This document shows, in pieces, positions 58,416 through 64,000 of a stretch of DNA of 64,000 bases. Numbering within the stretch: position 1 is the stretch's first letter; each line of letters starts with the position of its first letter. A program made the position numbers and the translations under genes. The DNA is from CBDFMG01 sp965221205 [NCBI: bacterium] (GTDB lineage: Bacteria > SM23-31): NCBI GenBank assembly GCA_965221205.1, contig OZ244870.1, positions 1,364,001-1,428,000 of the forward strand, given 5' to 3'. The notes beneath the pieces were generated by a model, which searched no databases, had not been told where the DNA came from, and was given only the letters and a program-made list of their open reading frames with translations.

Positions 58416-59399
58416 CTATAATATGTTTTTATACCAATCGATAGTCTTTTTAAGTCCTTCTTCAAGTGCAACTTTGGGACTATATTCGAGCATCTGTTGA
58501 GCTTTTGATATATCAGGTACACGAAGTTGAACATCGATACCCATATGGTCATTAAATTCAATCTCTGAATCGGATTCGAGATAATTAATAATTTTCTTAG
58601 CCAATTCAAAAATAGTAACCGTTGCCTGTGGATTACCGATATTGAATGAGTTACCTGTAATTTTAACGGAACAAATACTACTTTCAACAGCATCTACAAA
58701 ATCATCGATATAACACCAAGATCTGATCTGGACACCGTCTCCCGTTATTACAACATTTTCATTTGCAAGCGCATTGTTGGTAAATATCTGGATTGCGCCC
58801 TCTCCAACCTGACCGGGCCCATAAATATTGAATGGCCGCATTGCAACCATTGGAATTTTTTTCTCAAGAAAGAAGCAATAACAGAGCTTCTCAGCCGCAA
58901 GTTTACTGATAGAATACGTCCATCGAGCATCTTTTATATCACCTTGGATGGTTTCTCCATGTTCAGATGCTCGAAAGATATGTGGACCATAAATCTCACT
59001 TGTGGAGAAATATATTAACAACTCAAGATCGATCTCTTTAAGAATACTGAGTAGATTAAAGGTACCGATCATATTAACTTCCATGGTCTTAAGTGGCATC
59101 TTGTAATAAGAAGAAACACCAGCTATTGCTGCGGCGTGGATAACAATGTCAACATTCTTAATTGATTTCTTCAAATGTTCCACATCAAGAATATCACCTT
59201 CGATAACAGTCACATTCTCATGGTCTTTACAGTCAAAATATTGTAATGCGTTCCGGTGTCTGTTGTCATATAGTATGACCTTATTATCTTTGTGAAACCG
59301 CTCGCAGAGTGCGGTGCCAATAAATCCTGCGCCTCCGGTAATGAAAATCACTTTATCTTTCACTTTCACGATGCTGGCCCTCTCTTCTTTAACTATCAA
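58416..59399 (-). CDS. NAD-dependent nucleotide-sugar epimerase/dehydratase (extended SDR)
   Basis: A 327-residue extended short-chain dehydrogenase. It has NAD motif ITGGAGFIGTALCERF, VIHAAAIAGVSSYY, catalytic serine/threonine in YFSTSEIYGPH, the Tyr-x3-Lys pair in WTYSISKLAAEKLCY and FNIYGPGQVGEGAIQIFTNNAL. Family members convert UDP- or dTDP-sugars. It is the first gene of the sugar operon. The initial twelve residues are weakly supported, and an internal start near VKDKVIFITGG is possible. Confidence 0.9.
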   Translation of the reverse strand: MIVKEERASIVKVKDKVIFITGGAGFIGTALCERFHKDNKVILYDNRHRNALQYFDCKDHENVTVIEGDILDVEHLKKSIKNVDIVIHAAAIAGVSSYYKMPLKTMEVNMIGTFNLLSILKEIDLELLIYFSTSEIYGPHIFRASEHGETIQGDIKDARWTYSISKLAAEKLCYCFFLEKKIPMVAMRPFNIYGPGQVGEGAIQIFTNNALANENVVITGDGVQIRSWCYIDDFVDAVESSICSVKITGNSFNIGNPQATVTIFELAKKIINYLESDSEIEFNDHMGIDVQLRVPDISKAQQMLEYSPKVALEEGLKKTIDWYKNIL

Positions 59400-60032
59400 T
59401 GATCATTTCCGCAAAGAGTATACTAAAATCATGATGTTTAACTATCGGATTTACACTTGCTGCTCTTTAGATTTGAAACAATGAGTCCAATTGATTAATA
59501 TAACGAATATTCAAGCAATCTACAAAAATTATTTCTCTTGCTAAATTCGCTGGAGAATATTGGTCTCGAATACAAAAAACTAGCAGCTTGACCGCAGATT
59601 GTCGTTTATTTGGTTTTTGTCGTAAACTTTTTTTATTCTGACTGAAAAATCTGCTGAACGAAAAAGTTTTAAGAACTCCATCTGCTATTATAGCCAGTCG
59701 ACATGTCATTCAACGAACACGAAGACCAATATTTATTATTTTGTGACCATGAGCAGGCAATTGCCACCGAACGTGGAGTCGAGTATTTATATCCGCCACA
59801 AAAGGAGCTTATTCTCATTAAATAAATTCGCAAATCGTACAGTCTGGAGAACAGAAAATTCTTTGAAAAGCTAAATGAATCCTTTAATTTCAACTTATAG
59901 TGTCCGACTTGTTCTGACGACATACATCATATTTCTTGCACACTCCCAATTATTCTCTTTCAGAAGTTTAATATGGGGAATATCAGATAAATCAAATAAT
60001 AATAACACTTCAAAGAAAACTTTGGAGGAGGA
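59400..60032. other. Intergenic stretch with a 50-bp dispersed repeat, no gene seen
   Basis: No supported gene in about 630 bases. The segment at 59940-59990 (CACTCCCAATTATTCTCTTT and following) resembles 62823-62875 in the same orientation, so the two copies bracket the broken glycosidase gene. On the minus strand both could encode a tail reading SDIPHI followed by KEN, perhaps the end of a decayed gene. A 40-codon frame at 59704 is unsupported. Confidence 0.4.
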
Positions 60033-62588
60033 GTGTTTATGTGCATAAATAGCAAAATATTTGTTGCGTTCAGAATTCTTTTTATTCCCGTATTGCTCTC
60101 AATTTTTGTGATAAATGTTTTTGCCCAGAGAGGAGCTGGAACCAGTGTGTCATTAGAATATGATACCACATCACCGCAGTTATCCTTCGCAGCCGGAGAG
60201 AGATCGGTAGAACACTTGAACACCCGGGATATTCCATCCTAATGGATAGTGCTGACACAAGAATCGCGCTGACTACCGATTCGCGGTTTTTGCAGCCTCA
60301 ACATTACCGGATCCGTTACGAGCAGTCGGATGTTCTTCGTGTAACTGGTGGCGATGCGGTGAGTACGATGTACGGAGGCGTGGAACTTGAGGAGATGCTT
60401 CAGCTTGGCACGGATCTATCCGACATTCCGCAACGCGAAGGCAAACCGTTTATTCTCAAAAAAGGTCTCAAATTCAATATGCTCTTCGATACCCGGGTAC
60501 CGAGTTATGACGATACTGGCGATGCCGCTCAAAAGAATATTGTGGAAATGTGGAATTTCGATTTCTGGCGGGAATTCCTGGACGACATGGCTCGACACCG
60601 GTATAACTTTTTGACTCTCTGGTCGACCAATCTCTATCCCACACTTGTGAAGTTGGAGAACTATCCTGATGTAGCCTATGATGACGTGAGCGTCCTCGAT
60701 TTCCCGATTGATAACGAAACCCATTCGCACTGGACCAACACTGCCTGCAGCGACTATGACATTATGGATCCCGCCAGTCGCGTGTGGTCAAGAGCATAAC
60801 CATTGATGAAAAAATCGCTTTCTGGCAGCGTGTCATGCAGTATGCCGCCGACCGAGGCATTGATATTTATTTTTTTCCTGGAATATCTTTATGTGGAACG
60901 CACTTGATAAATACGGGATTGATAATCGGCAAGATAATCAAAAAACCGTGGCATACCTGCGGGAGAGTGTTAAAGAGTTGCTCCTGACGTATCCTCTCCT
61001 CAAAGGGATCGGTGTGTCGACCGGCGAGAACATGGACCGGAGACTGACGGGGGAGTATAGCAATGAGAACTGGATTTGGAAGACGTACGGTTTTGGGGGT
61101 TATGGATGCCAAGGCCGTTCAGCCCGACCGGCATGTGCGTTTCATTTTCCGCCAACTCGATTGCACTTTAGCGAATATTGACACGGCTTTCGAAGAATAC
61201 ACGGATGTGCTTGAGACGAGTTTTAAATATTCGCGCGCCCGGATCTATACAACCACTAATCCACAATTCTTCGATCAAGGGTATCGCGACGACGTTGAAC
61301 AGTACCAAATAAAGTTCTGGATAAATCTTCGGAACGACGATATTTTCGTCCATTGCTGGGGTAATCCCGAACATGTGAGGAAATTTCTGGACAATCTACC
61401 CCACGATGTAATGGCCGGGTTTTACATGGGGTCGGACGGATATGTGTGGGCACGGGAATTTATTAGTCTCGATTCCGAGCAGTTCCGCCAATTTGAAATT
61501 CGGAAACACTGGTACAATTTCATGCTATTGGGTCGTCTTGCTTACGATCTCACCCTGGGCCGCACCTTTTTCGAAGACAAACTGGTTGATCAATTCCCCG
61601 GTGTCGATGCATCGCTGCTGTACGATACCTGGAAGACTTCATCCGAGATCATTCCACAGCTCAACCGTTTCTATTGGTTCGGGAATGATAGACAATGGTC
61701 CCCGGAAGCTAGTCTCGATATGCATAATAAATTTCACAGCGTCAATCGATTCATCGATTATAGGCGGAGTGATGACAGCATTCTTCCGAACCAGTTTGGC
61801 AGTCTGACATTCAGGCAATATGTGGAATCCATTACCTCCGGTACAGACATCTCTGGTGTGACTCCACTCCAAGTTGCCTTGAATCTGGATCCGTTTCGCC
61901 GAGCAGGCGCTTGCAGGTGTTTCTACCCTCAGGAAGACAAGAATAATTCCAAAGAACTTGAGCAGACCTTTACAGATATCGAATCGATGTTCCACCTTGG
62001 GCAATATTATGCCGACAAAATCCGTGGAGCCGTGGAACTGGCACTTTTTCGTATTACCAATGATCACACAGCAGCGACAGGCAGTTCGAGCACTGGAAGC
62101 AGCGGTTGACACATTGGAAATCATACGCCACTGCCGCCAGCAATCAGTATAAGCCGCAACTGCTTGCTACAACACAGCAGCTTGACTGGTGGAAGATCAT
62201 GGAAGATGTCGAAATGGACGTCATTATTGCAAAAGAGAACATTCAGCTTTGGTCTGGGGCTCCTCTATTAAGATCTCTTGAAACTGAATTTCAACCGAAA
62301 TGGGAAGAATTAAAAGATACATTGACTAAAAATAAAATCGAAGAATTTGCTATCGATATAGAAAAGCTTGGCATAGAATATAGATATTTCCAATTAACGC
62401 AATGGGGAAAGAAACTTGCAGCTCAGGCAGGTAGAGGTCCGACATTGATGCCATGTCGAAAACTCTGGAGAGGTTTCCGAATCCGATCAAGGAACATCAA
62501 GGAACTTAAAGACAAAAGGTATGCCGAATACATCCGCGGTATGATCAGGAATAATGTGTTTTTCTTCTGGAAAATCTATATATTTTAA
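60033..62588 (+). pseudogene. Secreted glycoside-hydrolase-like protein (alpha-glucuronidase type), multiply frameshifted
   Basis: An N-terminal signal segment (LFIPVLLSIFVINVFAQ) is followed by pieces in several frames. One reads FWREFLDDMARHRYNFLTLWSTNLYPTLVKLENYPDV, a barrel segment seen in GH67-like alpha-glucuronidases and relatives; others read WNALDKYGIDNRQDN, GVSTGENMD, DVMAGFYMGSDGYVWARE and DWWKIMEDVEMDV. Breaks lie near 60195 (GA unit or base change), 60783, 60873, 61085 and 62128. The last 60 codons come from a repeat also present at 62653-62745, so the true end is probably near 62410. Family assignment is tentative; inactivity is clear. Confidence 0.62.
62415..62516 (+). repeat. 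Direct repeat A, containing a 10-bp tandem duplication
   Basis: About 90 bp shared with 62653-62745 (CTTGCAG(C/T)TCAGGCAGGTAG through TTAAAGACAAA). Copy A carries ATCAAGGAAC twice in tandem at 62486-62505, whereas copy B carries it once. Confidence 0.9.
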
Positions 62589-62652
62589 GGAACATTTTTC
62601 TTTAGCACTTTGTTCAAACGTGGTGTACATTAATGATTTTCTACAAACTAAT

Positions 62653-62745
62653 CTTGCAGTTCAGGCAGGTAGAAGTCCGACATCGATGCCATATCGAAAA
62701 CTCTGGAGAGGTTTCCGAATCTGATCAAGGAACTTAAAGACAAAC
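62653..62745 (+). repeat. Direct repeat B
   Basis: Second copy of the repeat at 62415-62516, with a handful of substitutions and a single ATCAAGGAAC. On the minus strand it could be coding (SRVFDMASMSDFYLPELQ), but no full gene is visible. Confidence 0.88.
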
Positions 62746-63201
62746 TGATACTGTTTATGCATTTACTCCATGAATATCTATACAAATAATTGTCTATGTG
62801 TATGACATCACAAATAATGTCATATTTCAACACTAACCCAATTTATTCTCTTTTTGATAATTGATATGAGGAATGTCAGATGTAGATACTCGGTTACACA
62901 AAGATTCAATTTATGAGACGACTGCAAATTTTCGTGCAGTGTTCGTAACATCACTTCATACTGGTTCCTGAATTCTCGAATAGAAGTCGATATTTCAATG
63001 TAATTGCCCGCTGGAACAACTTCTTGGTGTTTAAATGATTCAAAAATCATTTAAAAAAATGAATCTTTTTCTTACAGTTGATGTCCTGATTTAACGAGCA
63101 TCGCAGGATATAAATAAAGATAGTTGAAAATTTATAGCGTACCCAGAGCATTCAAAAGTATGAATCGTATAATGAAAAACAGTATTTACTGGAGGCGATT
63201 A
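62746..63201. other. Non-coding stretch before the BNR-repeat gene
   Basis: AT-rich. It contains at 62823-62875 the second copy of the 50-bp repeat seen at 59940-59990. No gene is supported. Confidence 0.4.
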
Positions 63202-63246
63202 ATGTTAGAACTGTATAGCAATCATACTATGTATAAGGAGAAATGA
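63202..63246 (+). promoter_or_regulatory. Possible 14-codon leader peptide ahead of the BNR-repeat gene
   Basis: GGAGG lies six bases before ATG 63202, which opens a 14-residue frame (MLELYSNHTMYKEK) stopping at TGA 63244-63246. The stop overlaps an ATG at 63243 and its last codons contain the AAGGAG that serves the next gene. This layout suits translational coupling. Confidence 0.4.
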
Positions 63247-63248
63247 TT

Positions 63249-64000
63249 ATGAAAAGAATGCAATTAAATGAGCTTGTTTTTGTGGCGTATTTCATAGTGC
63301 TTTTCACTATAGCGCAGCCGGGCGATCTTCCGGCGCAAAATGTTTCTGAACTTCTTGAATCGACTGCAAATAATCTTCATTTTCGAAATATCGGTCCCGC
63401 CATCATGGGGGGAAGGATCGATGACATAGCGGTTGTGGAGAGCGATCCCTATACCATATATGTTGGGACCGCTGCCGGAGGTCTATGGAAAACAGTCAAT
63501 AACGGAGTGACCTGGCGGCCGATATTCGACGATCAGAAAACGAGTTCTATCGGTGCTGTCTCCATAGCGCCATCCAATCCGGAAATACTCTGGGTAGGAA
63601 CTGGTGAAGCGAATAACCGGCAAAGTTCATCTTGGGGTAGTGGTGTGATGAAAAGTTATGACGGGGGAACTACCTGGAAACATACCGGTCTGGAAGATAC
63701 ACATCATATCGGCGGGATAGCTATTAATCATACTGATCCGGATGTCGTTTTTATTGCTGCTGCCGGGCACCTTTGGGGACCGAACGAAGACCGGGGGCTA
63801 TACAGAACGCTCGATGGGGGTGATACCTGGGATAAGGTACTGTATACCGATAAAGATACCGGCTGTATCGACGTTATGATGGATCCGTCGAACAATAAGA
63901 TCATCTACGCGGCAATGTATCAGCGGAGAAGAAGAGGATGGGGATTTATCGGCGGTGGATCCGGAAGTGGTCTATATAAATCAGTAGACGGTGGATCGAC
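63249..64000 (+). CDS. VPS10/sortilin-like BNR-repeat secreted protein (3' partial)
   Basis: The frame is open from ATG 63249 to the window end (250 codons). AAGGAG stands eight bases upstream. A signal peptide (ELVFVAYFIVLFTIAQ) ends near LPAQ. Then comes FRNIGPAIMGGRIDDIAV and repeated Asp-box units: VGTAAGGLWKTVNNGVTW, SYDGGTTWKHTGL and LYRTLDGGDTWDKV, with a fourth beginning LYKSVDGGST at the edge. This is the beta-propeller of VPS10-domain/'glycosyl hydrolase BNR' proteins common in FCB bacteria. Full-length members exceed 900 residues. Extracellular or periplasmic; enzymatic role unproven. Confidence 0.85.
   Translation, partial: MKRMQLNELVFVAYFIVLFTIAQPGDLPAQNVSELLESTANNLHFRNIGPAIMGGRIDDIAVVESDPYTIYVGTAAGGLWKTVNNGVTWRPIFDDQKTSSIGAVSIAPSNPEILWVGTGEANNRQSSSWGSGVMKSYDGGTTWKHTGLEDTHHIGGIAINHTDPDVVFIAAAGHLWGPNEDRGLYRTLDGGDTWDKVLYTDKDTGCIDVMMDPSNNKIIYAAMYQRRRRGWGFIGGGSGSGLYKSVDGGS

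Noticed and set aside
62820-63050. 76-codon minus-strand frame before the BNR-repeat gene
   Set aside because: Ends within the 50-bp dispersed repeat, has no family match and no good start signal.
1-64000. CRISPR array
   Set aside because: No set of regularly spaced 25-40 bp repeats was seen. The repeats present are pairs (tRNA block, 90-bp and 50-bp repeats) rather than arrays.

Overview
The window looks like chromosome of an uncultivated, AT-leaning Gram-negative bacterium, most likely of the FCB superphylum (Bacteroidota, Marinimicrobia or Calditrichota-like lineages). Pointers are a paired M16 peptidase set, a DUF481-like outer-membrane barrel, lipoprotein signals, PilM/PilN-like genes, FtsEX with an EnvC-like factor, and a VPS10/BNR-repeat protein at the right edge. 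The phylum call is inference, since there is no rRNA here.

Layout. 1-12.5 kb: end of a DegT aminotransferase, threonine synthase, a broken helical-repeat gene, modCBA (minus) facing a DtxR-type regulator, an outer-membrane protein, two M16 peptidases around a cupin, and homoserine dehydrogenase. 12.5-22.9 kb: a decayed DNA methylase, Lon, a second broken helical-repeat gene, a broken sigma-54-activator-like gene, ComF, shikimate kinase and a broken histidine kinase. 23-37.5 kb: dense minus-strand housekeeping blocks, namely pilin-like/PilM/PilN/RsmD/CoaD/AspC; HrcA-GrpE-DnaJ-ComEA; FtsE-FtsX; a SAM methyltransferase, PdxA, Nif3 and a reductive-dehalogenase-like Fe-S protein. 37.7-39.5 kb: EnvC-like factor and ribosomal protein S21. 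39.7-46.4 kb: a foreign, initially GC-rich island of broken defence-type genes (TrlF-like PHP-ATPase, Schlafen/AlbA_2 protein, DNA methyltransferase with HNH domain), with an IS1595 transposase remnant at its left edge and an ammonia-lyase remnant at the right. 46.4-50.9 kb: an MBL-fold lipoprotein and tRNA-Leu(CAA), then a second copy of the same 158-bp junction and a second tRNA-Leu(CAA). Between them lies a GC-rich CehA/McbA metallohydrolase gene followed at its 3' end by an attC-like hairpin, like an integron gene cassette. 51-59.4 kb: surface-sugar genes (polytopic GT-C-like membrane protein, carbamoyltransferase, FAD oxidoreductase, aminotransferase, epimerase). 60-64 kb: a badly broken glycosidase gene, repeats, and the start of a BNR-repeat secreted protein.

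The dominant unusual feature is the contrast between about 40 intact genes and about ten broken ones. The broken genes carry many one-base losses, mostly at homopolymers, plus in-frame stops. Two of them also carry exact 10-bp tandem duplications, and a third such duplication sits in a repeat whose sister copy is unduplicated. Because long conserved genes in the same window are intact, decay of dispensable genes explains this better than uniform sequencing error, but only read mapping can settle it.
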